From Magnetospira sp. QH-2 (lineage in GTDB: Bacteria; Pseudomonadota; Alphaproteobacteria; Rhodospirillales; Magnetospiraceae), in the NCBI RefSeq assembly GCF_000968135.1, contig NZ_FO538765.1, positions 2,678,001 to 2,742,000 of the forward strand: a DNA stretch of 64,000 nucleotides, read 5' to 3'. A program made the translations under genes and the position numbers. Below, in pieces: positions 26,152 to 34,539 of this stretch. The notes beneath the pieces are model-generated. The model was not told the origin of the DNA. It did not search any database and was given only the letters and a program-made list of their open reading frames with translations. Each line of letters opens with the position of its first letter. The stretch's first letter is position 1.

Positions 26152-27383
26152 TGCCGCCCCTTGGCGAGGCGCCAGGGGTGGTCATCGTCGGCGCGGGTCA
26201 GGCGGGCTATCAGACCGCCGAGTCCCTGCGTCAGGAAGGCTACGAAGGCTCGATCACCGTGGTTGGCGAGGAACCGCATGTACCCTACCAACGCCCACCC
26301 TTGTCCAAGGCTTATCTTTTGGGTGAGACCGACAAGCATAGGCTCAAGTTCCGCGCTGAGGAATACTATGGCGAACACGCCATTGATATGCGCGTGAACA
26401 TGGCGGTCACCGCCATCGACCGGGCCGCAAAACACGTCAGCCTGAGCGATGGCACGACCCTGGACTATGCCCGATTGGTGCTGGCCACCGGCGCCCGGGT
26501 TCGAACCCTGCCGGTGCCCGGCGGTGATCTGGACGGGGTGTTGACCCTCAAGACCCTGGACGACGTGGACCATATCGAACGGCGCCTTAAAACCGTCGAA
26601 AACGTGGTGGTGATCGGCGCCGGATTTATCGGTCTCGAATTCGCCGCGGTATCCCGCAAGCTGGGAAAAAACGTCACCGTTTTGGAAGCAGCGCCCCGGG
26701 TCATGGGACGCGTGGTCAGCGAGACGCTATCGTCCTACTTCGAACAGGTGCACCGGGATCATGGCGTCCGTATCCATTGCAATGCCATGGTGTCGGAACT
26801 CACCGGCAATGGGATGGTCGAGGCCGTTCTGTGCGCCGATGGCACAAGCTATCCCGCCGACCTGGTGGTGGTGGGGATAGGCGTGATTCCCAATGTGGCA
26901 CTGGCCGAAAGCGCCGGACTTCCCTGCGCCAATGGGATCACTGTCGATGAATTCTGCCGCACCGGTGATCCCGACATCTATGCCGCCGGAGACTGCGCCG
27001 TTTACGCCCATCCCTTCGCCGATGCGCCTTTGCGGCTAGAATCGGTGCAGAATGCCGCTGATCAGGGTCGCACCGTGGCCGCCGCCATCGCCGGAAACCC
27101 CAAGCCCTATGAGACCGTTCCCTGGTTTTGGTCCGATCAGTTTGATTTGAAACTGCAGATGGTTGGCTTGCAGAACGGATGCGATCAAATGGTCATCCGT
27201 GGCGACAGGGAAGCCCACAAGTTCTCCTTATTCCACTTCCGCGCGGGTCGACTGCGGGCCATTGATTCGATCAACAAGGCCGCGGACCATATCCAGGGCC
27301 GCAAGCTGCTGGCAGCTGGTAAATCCCCCACGCCCGAGCAAGCAGCAGACGAAAGCTTCAAACTGAACAGCTTGTTGAAGTAA
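26148..27383 (+). CDS. NAD(P)H-dependent ferredoxin reductase (putidaredoxin-reductase type)
   Basis: 411 residues. FAD-binding GxGxxG (VVIVGAGQAGYQTAESL), the PYQRPPLSKAYL motif, the NAD(P)-binding VVIGAGFIGLEFAA and the second FAD motif DIYAAGDCA are present. Family members pass electrons from NADH to a [2Fe-2S] ferredoxin that reduces a P450. The ATG overlaps the ferredoxin stop. Together with the two genes upstream it makes a complete three-component monooxygenase. Confidence 0.95.
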   Translation: MMPPLGEAPGVVIVGAGQAGYQTAESLRQEGYEGSITVVGEEPHVPYQRPPLSKAYLLGETDKHRLKFRAEEYYGEHAIDMRVNMAVTAIDRAAKHVSLSDGTTLDYARLVLATGARVRTLPVPGGDLDGVLTLKTLDDVDHIERRLKTVENVVVIGAGFIGLEFAAVSRKLGKNVTVLEAAPRVMGRVVSETLSSYFEQVHRDHGVRIHCNAMVSELTGNGMVEAVLCADGTSYPADLVVVGIGVIPNVALAESAGLPCANGITVDEFCRTGDPDIYAAGDCAVYAHPFADAPLRLESVQNAADQGRTVAAAIAGNPKPYETVPWFWSDQFDLKLQMVGLQNGCDQMVIRGDREAHKFSLFHFRAGRLRAIDSINKAADHIQGRKLLAAGKSPTPEQAADESFKLNSLLK

Positions 27384-27387
27384 GGGC

Positions 27388-28191
27388 CTATGCCCCTTTG
27401 AGGCCAATATTCAGACTGCCGATCAGCCGCCCGTCCCGTTCCCGCACGGTCAGGGTTGGCAGGCCCCAACCAGCCTCGCGGGCGTTGGGAATGCGGCTAG
27501 TCGCCCGACCGGTGGTGTAAGACGGTGTATCGACGATCCGCTGATTCAAGTCTTCGGGCAGCAGGGTCTGATTGGTGGTCCAACTGCGGTTGCCGAAATG
27601 GACCTTGAAATGAATATGAATGGCGCGGCCGGTGTAATGGCCGGGCCAGATGGTATCGAATTCGGCGATGCCGTCTCCGTCGGTCCGCAGGGCCCCTCGG
27701 CAAAACTCTTGCCGGTTGTCTGGATCCAGATGGTGGCCGGTGGCCGCCGGTTGATCCGGATCCGCCCCATAGCCCGAATAGACGCCTCGGGCGTCGCAAT
27801 GCCAGATATCCACCACCGCCCCTGGCACCGCCCCTGGCACCGGCAGACCGGAAGTCGTGTCAATCACCCGAAAGGCCACGGTCAACGGTGTGCCGGACTT
27901 ACCGGATGCGATGGCGCGCCCGGGCGGATTGGCACAGAAGAAATAGGGCCCCTCAAAGGAGTCGCGAGTCACTGCCACCGCATCGGCGGCCCCGAAATCC
28001 GCCGGGCCCGTTAAGCGGTTTGCCGGGTCGGACAGGGGAACAGTCCCGTTGTCGCAGGAGATCGAGCCGCGATGGTGGCCGATCTGCTGTCGCCCGCCGC
28101 CCCAGGCGCTCATGAGCGGCAGGCTGGCGGTGGCACTGGACCCAAGGATCAACAGCCCCCCCATTTTGATCAGTTTGCGTCGATTGATCAT
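27388..28191 (-). CDS. Tat-exported intradiol ring-cleavage dioxygenase family protein
   Basis: 267 residues. The N-terminus MINRRKLIKMGGLLILGSSA carries twin arginines before a hydrophobic stretch, a Tat signal, so the folded iron enzyme would act in the periplasm. The catalytic fold of protocatechuate 3,4-/catechol 1,2-dioxygenases is visible: VDIWHCDARGVYSGY with the first Tyr ligand, and WPGHYTGRAIHIHFKV with the second Tyr and the two His ligands. ATG 28191 has GGGAGTGG upstream. Cytoplasmic ring cleavage here uses the extradiol LigAB route, so this enzyme's substrate is unclear. It is convergent with the reductase gene, four bases away. Confidence 0.88.
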   Translation of the reverse strand: MINRRKLIKMGGLLILGSSATASLPLMSAWGGGRQQIGHHRGSISCDNGTVPLSDPANRLTGPADFGAADAVAVTRDSFEGPYFFCANPPGRAIASGKSGTPLTVAFRVIDTTSGLPVPGAVPGAVVDIWHCDARGVYSGYGADPDQPAATGHHLDPDNRQEFCRGALRTDGDGIAEFDTIWPGHYTGRAIHIHFKVHFGNRSWTTNQTLLPEDLNQRIVDTPSYTTGRATSRIPNAREAGWGLPTLTVRERDGRLIGSLNIGLKGA

Positions 28192-28379
28192 GGCGCCACT
28201 CCCATAGCTTTCTTTGCACATGGGATCGATCGCTGCCTTATTCCAGACCGAGTCAAGGCAGCCTATAGCCTTTCCGAGATCGCGGTAGCCATTTCCGTAT
28301 CATCCTTTGCAGCTCCCCGAGGCATGACCGGATTCAAAGAATTTGACTGAGCGGTCTCGATTGATGCACGTCTTCCCGG

Positions 28380-28423
28380 ATGAAAATCCGCCGCCAAGCG
28401 GAGGAAGATGTGCTTGGCGGCGG
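28380..28423 (-). terminator. Rho-independent terminator of the lig/gal operon
   Basis: A perfect 12-bp stem CCGCCGCCAAGC (28388-28399) / GCTTGGCGGCGG (28412-28423) with a 12-base loop. On the minus strand it is followed by ATTTTC. It lies 35 bases after the first ligB stop. Confidence 0.75.
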
Positions 28424-28457
28424 TGAGTTCCGGGCTGGGCCCGGGCAGGGATGGTGA

Positions 28458-29300
28458 TCAGGTGACGTTTTCCAGGCACATGAGTCCGGCGCCGGTATTG
28501 GAGATGGGGATATGGTAGTTGCGGTGCCGTTCCTTGACCTGTCCGGTCAGGGCGCCGCGCATGGTCAACCAAAGAATGAACTCGGCGCCTTGGGCCCCGG
28601 CCTCGCGGACCAGGTCATGGATCGACATGTCCAGGAAGTGCTCCGGGTCGTTGACGATCTTATCCATGCACAAGGTATCGAATTTCTTGTTGATGAACCC
28701 AGCCCGCTCGCCATCCAACTGGTGGGAAAGGCCGCCGGTGCCAAGGATCACCACCTTCTTGTCCTCGGGAAAGGACTCGACGGCCTTGCCCAGGGCCAGA
28801 CCCAGGTTGTAGCACCGGCGCGGTGACGGCAGCGGATGCTGCACGGTATTGATGCAAAGGGGCACCGTGGCGATGTCGGTATAGCTGAAGTTGGGCCAGA
28901 ACAACTGCATGGGCACGGTAAAGCCGTGATCCACCGCCATTTCCTGACATGTGGTCAGATCGAAATCATTTTGGACCAGATGATTGATCAGATGCCAGGA
29001 GAATTCCGGATCTCCCTTGAAGGCCGGGATCGTGGGAATGCCCCACCCCTCGTCTTCATTTCGGTATTCCGGCGCCGCGCCCATGGCAAACGTGGGCTGC
29101 TTGTCGAGGAAGAAGTTCAGGCCGTGGTCATTGTAAATAACGATGGCGATATCAGGCTTGACCTCGGCCAGCCAGTCGCGCACCGGCGGATAGCCATCGA
29201 AAAACGGCTTCCAATAGGGATCTTCGAAGAGTTCCTTATCGATGGCATTGCCTATGGCCGGAATATGGGAGGTAGTCAGTCCGCCTACGATCTGTGCCAT
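28458..29300 (-). CDS. ligB: Protocatechuate 4,5-dioxygenase beta subunit (first copy)
   Basis: 280 residues. Catalytic subunit of the class III extradiol dioxygenase that opens protocatechuate between C4 and C5 to 4-carboxy-2-hydroxymuconate-6-semialdehyde. The Fe(II) ligands are seen as His12 (TTSHIPAIG), His59 (IYNDHGLNFF) and the Glu of GAEFILWL near residue 240; the catalytic His is in LGTGGLSHQL near residue 193. It is the last gene of the leftward operon, four bases from ligA. A second ligB at 35833 has the same motifs but differs widely in sequence. Confidence 0.95.
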   Translation of the reverse strand: MAQIVGGLTTSHIPAIGNAIDKELFEDPYWKPFFDGYPPVRDWLAEVKPDIAIVIYNDHGLNFFLDKQPTFAMGAAPEYRNEDEGWGIPTIPAFKGDPEFSWHLINHLVQNDFDLTTCQEMAVDHGFTVPMQLFWPNFSYTDIATVPLCINTVQHPLPSPRRCYNLGLALGKAVESFPEDKKVVILGTGGLSHQLDGERAGFINKKFDTLCMDKIVNDPEHFLDMSIHDLVREAGAQGAEFILWLTMRGALTGQVKERHRNYHIPISNTGAGLMCLENVT

Positions 29301-29304
29301 GGGG

Positions 29305-29649
29305 CTATTCTCCTTGCTTGACGAGCATTTCTTTGAAGGCGTCGAGGGTCATGCCCGTTTGCTGGGCGCCCACGTCCTGGACATTAAGGCCGAAAATTCC
29401 AGCAAATTTGGCCAAATAGTAAATATTGCCGCCGGCGGCGATCATATCGAGCACCACCTTGTTGCGGAGGGCCTGCTTTTGCTGTTCGTTGAGGCCATAC
29501 TTCTCCATATAGGCTTCTTCGTCGGCGAGAAATTCTTCTCGATTTTCAGCTTTGTTGAACGAGTAGCAAAGTTTGTTCAGGGCATAGCCCTTCATGGCGG
29601 CTGTGCCATCGAAGAAGTGTGTCCCGAATATGGGTTCTTGATCAGTCAT
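29305..29649 (-). CDS. ligA: Protocatechuate 4,5-dioxygenase alpha subunit (first copy)
   Basis: 114 residues. Small helical subunit that caps the active site of LigB; GTHFFDGTAAMKGYALNKL and LDMIAAGGNIYYLAKFAGI are the family signatures. ATG 29649 follows GCGAGGACACTGTC. Encoded directly before ligB, as in sphingomonad and comamonad clusters. The longer open frame upstream overlaps ligI and is not used. Confidence 0.95.
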   Translation of the reverse strand: MTDQEPIFGTHFFDGTAAMKGYALNKLCYSFNKAENREEFLADEEAYMEKYGLNEQQKQALRNKVVLDMIAAGGNIYYLAKFAGIFGLNVQDVGAQQTGMTLDAFKEMLVKQGE

Positions 29650-29663
29650 GACAGTGTCCTCGC

Positions 29664-30554
29664 TCAGGTCCAATACAGACGCGTGGGATTGTCGACCAGC
29701 AACGCTTTTCGCTTGGCCTCGTCCGTCGCGATGTGGGGAATGATGTCGACCAGATGGCCGTCGTCGGGCATGTGGGATTTCATATTCGGATGCGGCCAGT
29801 CCGTCCCCCAAAGCACCCGATCGGGAAAACGGTCGACGACCGCGCGAGCAAAGGGAATGACGTCCGCATAGGCGGGTGGCCCTTGCAGGCTGAGGCGTTC
29901 CGGGCAGGTAACCTTGCACCAAAGGGTCTCCAGGTCTTCCATCAATTGCAGGAATAATCGGAATTCCGGATGGTTCTCGCCAAGGGCCACATCCGGGCGG
30001 CCCATATGGTCAACCACGATGGTGTTCGGAATCCGTTTGAGAAAGGGAATCAGCTCCCGCAGATCGGCGGCCTCGAAATAGACCACCACATGCCAGCCCA
30101 GATCCTTGATCCGCTCGGCAATGCCCAGGAACACCTCGGGGGGCGTGGCATCCACCAGCCGCTTGACGAAGTTGAACCGCACGCCCCGCACACCGGCCTC
30201 GTTCATTGCGGCCAGTTCGGCGTCGGTGACATCGGGGCCCACCGTCGCGATTCCCCGGGCCAGGCCGTTGGACGCGATCAAGGCATCCACCAGGGCCCGG
30301 TTGTCCTTGCCGTGGCAGGTGGCCTGAACAATAACGTTGCGCTCGAAACCGAGAAAATCGCGCAGGGCGAACAATTGATCCTTGGAGGCGTCGCACGGGG
30401 TGTACTTGCGTTCCGGGGCGAAGGGAAACCGAGCCGCAGGGCCGAACACGTGACAATGGGCATCCACCGCGCCGAGTGGCGGCAGGAAGGACGGTTTGGT
30501 CGGGTGGGGATGAAACGGCAGCCAGTCGGCATCCATGGTCATATCCTTTGTCAT
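29664..30554 (-). CDS. ligI: 2-pyrone-4,6-dicarboxylate hydrolase
   Basis: 296 residues, amidohydrolase superfamily. It opens the lactone PDC to 4-oxalomesaconate. The N-terminal VDAHCHVFGP gives the His-x-His pair, and the active-site Asp lies in LWGTDWPHPN. LigI works without metal in characterised homologues. Its ATG overlaps the galD stop (ATGA). ATGs 30542 and 30536 are possible internal starts. Confidence 0.94.
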   Translation of the reverse strand: MTKDMTMDADWLPFHPHPTKPSFLPPLGAVDAHCHVFGPAARFPFAPERKYTPCDASKDQLFALRDFLGFERNVIVQATCHGKDNRALVDALIASNGLARGIATVGPDVTDAELAAMNEAGVRGVRFNFVKRLVDATPPEVFLGIAERIKDLGWHVVVYFEAADLRELIPFLKRIPNTIVVDHMGRPDVALGENHPEFRLFLQLMEDLETLWCKVTCPERLSLQGPPAYADVIPFARAVVDRFPDRVLWGTDWPHPNMKSHMPDDGHLVDIIPHIATDEAKRKALLVDNPTRLYWT

Positions 30555-31609
30555 GATGCGAACACCATCCCGTCCATCAGCTTGCGGGCGGTGCGCAGGA
30601 TCGCCGTATCGACGACCGCGCCATTATCGTCCATGGTCGCCACCACGGTCATGGCCCCGATGGGGTGCTCAATACGCAAATTCTTGGTTGTTCCTTCGGG
30701 GATTGCAGCTACCGACGCGCCGGGCGTATCCGGCAGTAGGCAGGCCGTGGCCACGCTCACCGCGCCCAACACGCCGATGGAGGCATGGCAGCGGTGGGGA
30801 ATGAAGGTGCGTGTCGAAACCATGCCGTCGTTGCTTGGCGCGGAGACCATGGTCATTTTCGGGACGGATTTCTCGGCCACGTCGCCCAGGTTCATCAACG
30901 CTCCGGCTTTCAGGCGCAGGGCTTCCAATTTGGTCCGCAAGGCCTCATTGGCCTCCAGCTCGTCGCGGCTTTCCATGCCCGTGATACCCATATCCGAAGC
31001 GCGCAGGACCACCACCGGCATGCCGTTGTCGATGCAGGTCACCTCAATGCCATCGATAACATCCACTGAATTCCCCGTGGGAAGCAGCGCACCACAGGTG
31101 GAACCGGCCGTATCCTTGAAGGTGATGGCCACCGGCGCCGATGTACCGGGCACGCCATCGATGCGGGCCTCCCCGGCATAGGTGACTTGGTGGCTTGGGG
31201 TCTGTATTCGGGCGATGGCGGTCTGGCCGGTGTTTTCCATGAAGATGGTCACCGGGGTCTCGCCTTCTTGGGCCTCCACCAATCCGCGCTCAATGGCGAA
31301 GGGACCGACACCCGCCAGGATATTGCCGCAGTTCTGCGCATCGGTAATGATGGCCTGATCGACGAACACTTGCAGAAACAGATAATCCACGTCCACGCCC
31401 GGTCGTTGGGATTTCTTCACCACCGCGACCTTGGAGGTCAACGGGTCGGCCCCGCCCATGCCGTCGATCTGCCGGTCATCGGGCGAGCCCATGACAGCGA
31501 GTAAAAAGGCATCCCTTGCCGCACCGTCGCGCGGCAAGTCGTCGGCAAGGAAGTATCCTCCCTTCGACGTGCCGCCGCGCATCCACAGGCAGGGAGCGGC
31601 TTCAGACAT
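30551..31609 (-). CDS. galD: 4-oxalomesaconate tautomerase (PrpF fold)
   Basis: 352 residues, the size of GalD/LigU. It interconverts keto/enol or double-bond isomers of 4-oxalomesaconate so that the hydratase can act. The PrpF-family motifs [13 protein letters not shown] and [16 protein letters not shown] are present and a second glycine-rich motif [12 protein letters not shown] occurs near residue 280. Position between the aldolase and lactonase genes supports this role over the related PrpF aconitate isomerase. Overlaps both neighbours by a few bases. Confidence 0.92.
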   Translation of the reverse strand: MSEAAPCLWMRGGTSKGGYFLADDLPRDGAARDAFLLAVMGSPDDRQIDGMGGADPLTSKVAVVKKSQRPGVDVDYLFLQVFVDQAIITDAQNCGNILAGVGPFAIERGLVEAQEGETPVTIFMENTGQTAIARIQTPSHQVTYAGEARIDGVPGTSAPVAITFKDTAGSTCGALLPTGNSVDVIDGIEVTCIDNGMPVVVLRASDMGITGMESRDELEANEALRTKLEALRLKAGALMNLGDVAEKSVPKMTMVSAPSNDGMVSTRTFIPHRCHASIGVLGAVSVATACLLPDTPGASVAAIPEGTTKNLRIEHPIGAMTVVATMDDNGAVVDTAILRTARKLMDGMVFAS

Positions 31610-32276
31610 ACTTCAGACCTTTCTCGGCCAGGCGCGGACGCATGTCATAGATATCGAGACCCAGTTCCCCGGCGGCAAGGCGCTTTCGTTTTTCCTCTTC
31701 CTTGGCTTCGCGGTCCAGGGCCTTGGCGAGCACGGTTTCGGCCTCTTCGCGGCGCACCACACAGACGCCATCATCATCGGCAATCATGATATCACCCGGA
31801 TTGACCAATTCACCGGCGCAGACAATGGGGACATTGACCGAGCCCAAGGTTTCCTTGACCGTGCCCTGGGCAAAAATGGCCTTGGACCAGACCGGGAAAG
31901 CCATTTCGGTCAGGTCGCGCACGTCGCGCACCCCGGCATCAATGATCAGCCCGCGACCGCCCCGCGCCTGCATGGAGGTGGCCAGCAGATCGCCAAAATA
32001 GCCGTCCTCGCAAGGGGAAGTGGGGGCGAGCACCAAAATGTCGCCCTCCTTCACCTGCTCGATGGCCACATGGACCATCCAGTTATCCCCTGGCGCGGCG
32101 GAAATGGTCACCGCCGAAGCGGCCAGCCGGGCGCCCGTGTAGATGGGACGCATATAGGAGGCCAGGAGACCCTTGCGGCCCTGGGCTTCGTGCACCGTCG
32201 CCACGCCGCATTGGCTGAGGCCGTCGATGATCGCTTGCGGAGCCCGCTCGACATTTTGCACCACCACGCCGCTCAT
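31602..32276 (-). CDS. ligK: 4-carboxy-4-hydroxy-2-oxoadipate aldolase / oxaloacetate decarboxylase
   Basis: 224 residues, RraA-like fold. It cleaves CHA to pyruvate and oxaloacetate, the last step of the 4,5-cleavage route, with a divalent metal. The [14 protein letters not shown] motif matches the family metal and substrate site, and [16 protein letters not shown] is the C-terminal signature. It overlaps galD by eight bases and galB by four. Confidence 0.93.
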   Translation of the reverse strand: MSGVVVQNVERAPQAIIDGLSQCGVATVHEAQGRKGLLASYMRPIYTGARLAASAVTISAAPGDNWMVHVAIEQVKEGDILVLAPTSPCEDGYFGDLLATSMQARGGRGLIIDAGVRDVRDLTEMAFPVWSKAIFAQGTVKETLGSVNVPIVCAGELVNPGDIMIADDDGVCVVRREEAETVLAKALDREAKEEEKRKRLAAGELGLDIYDMRPRLAEKGLKYV

Positions 32277-33010
32277 GACAGTTCATCCACGGTACGGGGA
32301 TAGATGGACTGGAAACCCTCAGCATACCGGGATGACCGCCCCCCGGCCATGCCGCCGGAATTGCGGCGGAAATGGTTGGCCCGATTCTCGCCGACGTTTT
32401 CATAGAAGCTCCAAAGATGCTCCTGACCCTGCATGCATTGAATCGCCGCCCATTTTTTGTCCCATACATCGGAGATATCCAGGAATACGTCCGGCTTCCA
32501 CCCCATCTGTTCGGTCTGGTGGGGTTCGAACAAGTAGAGCTGTGGCGCACCGAGCACCTTCTCGCCCGGATTATGGCCCCAGGCCTGGGCGATCATGCGG
32601 CACTCCATGGCCACTTCGGTGGCATACATATGGTCGGTGTTGTAGGGGTCATAAAGCGAGTGGCTCATCATGAATCCGGGCTGAACCTTTCGGATCAGGT
32701 CCACCAGTTGGTATTTCTTGTCCTTGTCCAGTTCCAGCGGATAGTCACCCGCGTCCATAAAGACAATGTCATGGGCTCCCAGGGCGGCGGCGGCGGCTTC
32801 CGATTCCTTGCGCCGGGCGGCCTTGACCTTTTCGATGGTCATGCCGTCCTGCTTCCACAGCTTGGCGGACTCGCCACGCTCGCCATAGGACAGGCAGGCA
32901 ATGGTCACCTCATAACCTTTTTCCTGGTGCAGGGCGATGGCGCCGCCACAGCGCCAGACGAAATCGGCGGAATGGGCGCTGATCACCAAGGCGGTTTTTT
33001 TGTCGGTCAT
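32273..33010 (-). CDS. galB: 4-oxalomesaconate hydratase (PIG-L type GalB)
   Basis: 245 residues. A PIG-L/LmbE deacetylase fold recruited to hydrate 4-oxalomesaconate to CHA. The zinc motif reads [13 protein letters not shown], the form found in GalB rather than the AHPDDE of deacetylases; [11 protein letters not shown] supplies further ligands. It takes the place of the amidohydrolase LigJ of sphingomonads. First gene of the leftward operon: ATG 33010 follows GAGGCTTTC, and the frame upstream to 33103 has no start support. Faces the LysR-type regulator. Confidence 0.92.
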   Translation of the reverse strand: MTDKKTALVISAHSADFVWRCGGAIALHQEKGYEVTIACLSYGERGESAKLWKQDGMTIEKVKAARRKESEAAAAALGAHDIVFMDAGDYPLELDKDKKYQLVDLIRKVQPGFMMSHSLYDPYNTDHMYATEVAMECRMIAQAWGHNPGEKVLGAPQLYLFEPHQTEQMGWKPDVFLDISDVWDKKWAAIQCMQGQEHLWSFYENVGENRANHFRRNSGGMAGGRSSRYAEGFQSIYPRTVDELS

Positions 33011-33122
33011 GAAAGCCTCATTTGGTCGATGGGGGCGGACCGGGGTCGGGACCCGCCCATGGCGTTTTCTGAGGCCAGTATCGGTTGGTCGAGCAAAAAA
33101 CACTATTTGAATGTGCCGCCAT

Positions 33123-33141
33123 TGCTATAAGATTATGCTAT
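33123..33141. promoter_or_regulatory. Direct-repeat operator candidate, galB/LysR divergent promoter
   Basis: TGCTAT-N7-TGCTAT (33123-33128 and 33136-33141), in a short AT-rich gap 32 bases before the regulator's start and 113 bases before galB. The identical arrangement occurs at 34411-34429 before the second catabolic operon. The 13-base spacing and shared word suggest a common binding site for the regulator; inference. Confidence 0.6.
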
Positions 33142-33172
33142 AGGTATGACATTTACTTTATGGGAATCTAAT

Positions 33173-34405
33173 ATGACCATGCAGAAACCCAATGGCAAAA
33201 TTCCTAATTTCCGGCATCTGAGAGCCTTTGCCGAGGTGGCCCATAGCGGCAGCATCAGCCAAGCCGCCGAGCAGATTCATCTGTCGCAACCGGCGATCAC
33301 CCAGGCACTGGCCAAGTTGGAGGAAATCCTCGGCATCGCCCTGTTCGAGCGGCGCAGCGACGGCATGGGATTGACCGAACCGGGACGTCAGTTCCTGGAG
33401 CGGGTGGAGCGGGCCTTGGACTTTGTTCAAAGCGGCGCCAAGGAGGCCATCCGGCTGGGCGCCAAAAAAGGCGGGCGCGGCTTTGGCAATTTCGATCAAT
33501 TGCTGACCACGCCGCAGCTTCGGGCCCTGGTTGCCGTGGCCTCGGCGGGAAACTTCTCCCTGGCCGCCCGGGAAGCCGGGGTATCACAGCCAACGCTACA
33601 CCGCGCGGCGCGGGACCTGGAACGGCTATCCGGGCTGGCGCTGTTCTCCAAGACCAGCAAGGGCATTGATCTGACCGCGTCGGCGGCGGTTCTGGCTCAA
33701 GCGGTAAAGCTGGCCTTTTCTGAATTAAATCAAGGCTTTTCTGAGATCGCCGAGGTGCTGGGCACGGACATGGGGCAGATCGTCGTCGGCACCACGCCGC
33801 TGCCCCGTACTTTTATGCTGCCCACCGCCATCAATGCCCTATTGGCTGAACGGCCAGACGTCCATATCAACGTGGTGGATGGCCCTTACGACGATCTATT
33901 GCATGGACTGCGCCATGGCGATTTGGACATTCTTATCGGCGCCTTGCGCATCCCCGTTCCCATCGATGATATTGTGCAAGAAGCCCTATTCAACAGCCCG
34001 CTGGCCGTGGTCGGGCGGGCGGGGCATCCGCTGGGCAAGAAGAAGACCATCCAGGTGGCGGATCTGGCTGCTTATCCCTGGGCCATCCCCCGCGCAGGAA
34101 CGCCGACCCGCGAGGCTTTTGAAACCCTGTTCGAGGAAGCGGGCGCGCCATCTTGTATCGTGGAATCCAGTTCCTTGGTGCTGATCCGTGGCCTACTGCA
34201 AGACAGCGACCGGCTGACGATGATCTCGGCCCATCAGATCCGTCATGAGCGGGAAATAGGATTGCTGGCGCCCTTGGCCGTGGACCTTTCGGGCACTTCG
34301 CGTCCCATCGGCATAACCCACCGTCGGGGCTGGCGACCCACCGCCACCCAGCGGCTGTTTCTCGATTGCCTGCGCGAGGCGGGGCAACTTGCCAAGGCAG
34401 GATAA
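33173..34405 (+). CDS. LysR-family regulator with two tandem N-terminal HTH domains
   Basis: 410 residues rather than the usual 300. The first winged helix (RAFAEVAHSGSISQAAEQIH, then LSQPAITQALAKLEEILG) is followed, about 100 residues later, by a second complete one (LRALVAVASAGNFSLAARE, then VSQPTLHRAARDLERLSG). A normal effector-binding domain comes after (MGQIVVGTTPLPRTFML onward). It lies between two divergently placed protocatechuate operons, each with a TGCTAT direct repeat, and is the obvious regulator of both. Likely effectors are protocatechuate or a pathway intermediate. An earlier ATG at 33146 is in frame; 33173 follows GGGAATCTAAT. Confidence 0.9.
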   Translation: MTMQKPNGKIPNFRHLRAFAEVAHSGSISQAAEQIHLSQPAITQALAKLEEILGIALFERRSDGMGLTEPGRQFLERVERALDFVQSGAKEAIRLGAKKGGRGFGNFDQLLTTPQLRALVAVASAGNFSLAAREAGVSQPTLHRAARDLERLSGLALFSKTSKGIDLTASAAVLAQAVKLAFSELNQGFSEIAEVLGTDMGQIVVGTTPLPRTFMLPTAINALLAERPDVHINVVDGPYDDLLHGLRHGDLDILIGALRIPVPIDDIVQEALFNSPLAVVGRAGHPLGKKKTIQVADLAAYPWAIPRAGTPTREAFETLFEEAGAPSCIVESSSLVLIRGLLQDSDRLTMISAHQIRHEREIGLLAPLAVDLSGTSRPIGITHRRGWRPTATQRLFLDCLREAGQLAKAG

Positions 34406-34410
34406 TCAGG

Positions 34411-34444
34411 TGCTATTCAATTTTGCTATTCAAAAAATGAATAG
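34411..34444. promoter_or_regulatory. Operator candidate before second catabolic operon
   Basis: TGCTAT-N7-TGCTAT at 34411-34429 repeats the site at 33123. It runs into a perfect palindrome CTATTCA-N5-TGAATAG at 34426-34444. The region is AT-rich and lies about 100 bases before the GTG start of the dehydrogenase gene. Confidence 0.6.
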
Positions 34445-34539
34445 ATGAAATCGTTTTCCAATTATCTTCTGTCGACAGTGAATGGTATCCCTGATGATGC
34501 AAGTTCGGATTGCCCACGCTTAATTCAAGGAGCTTTCAG

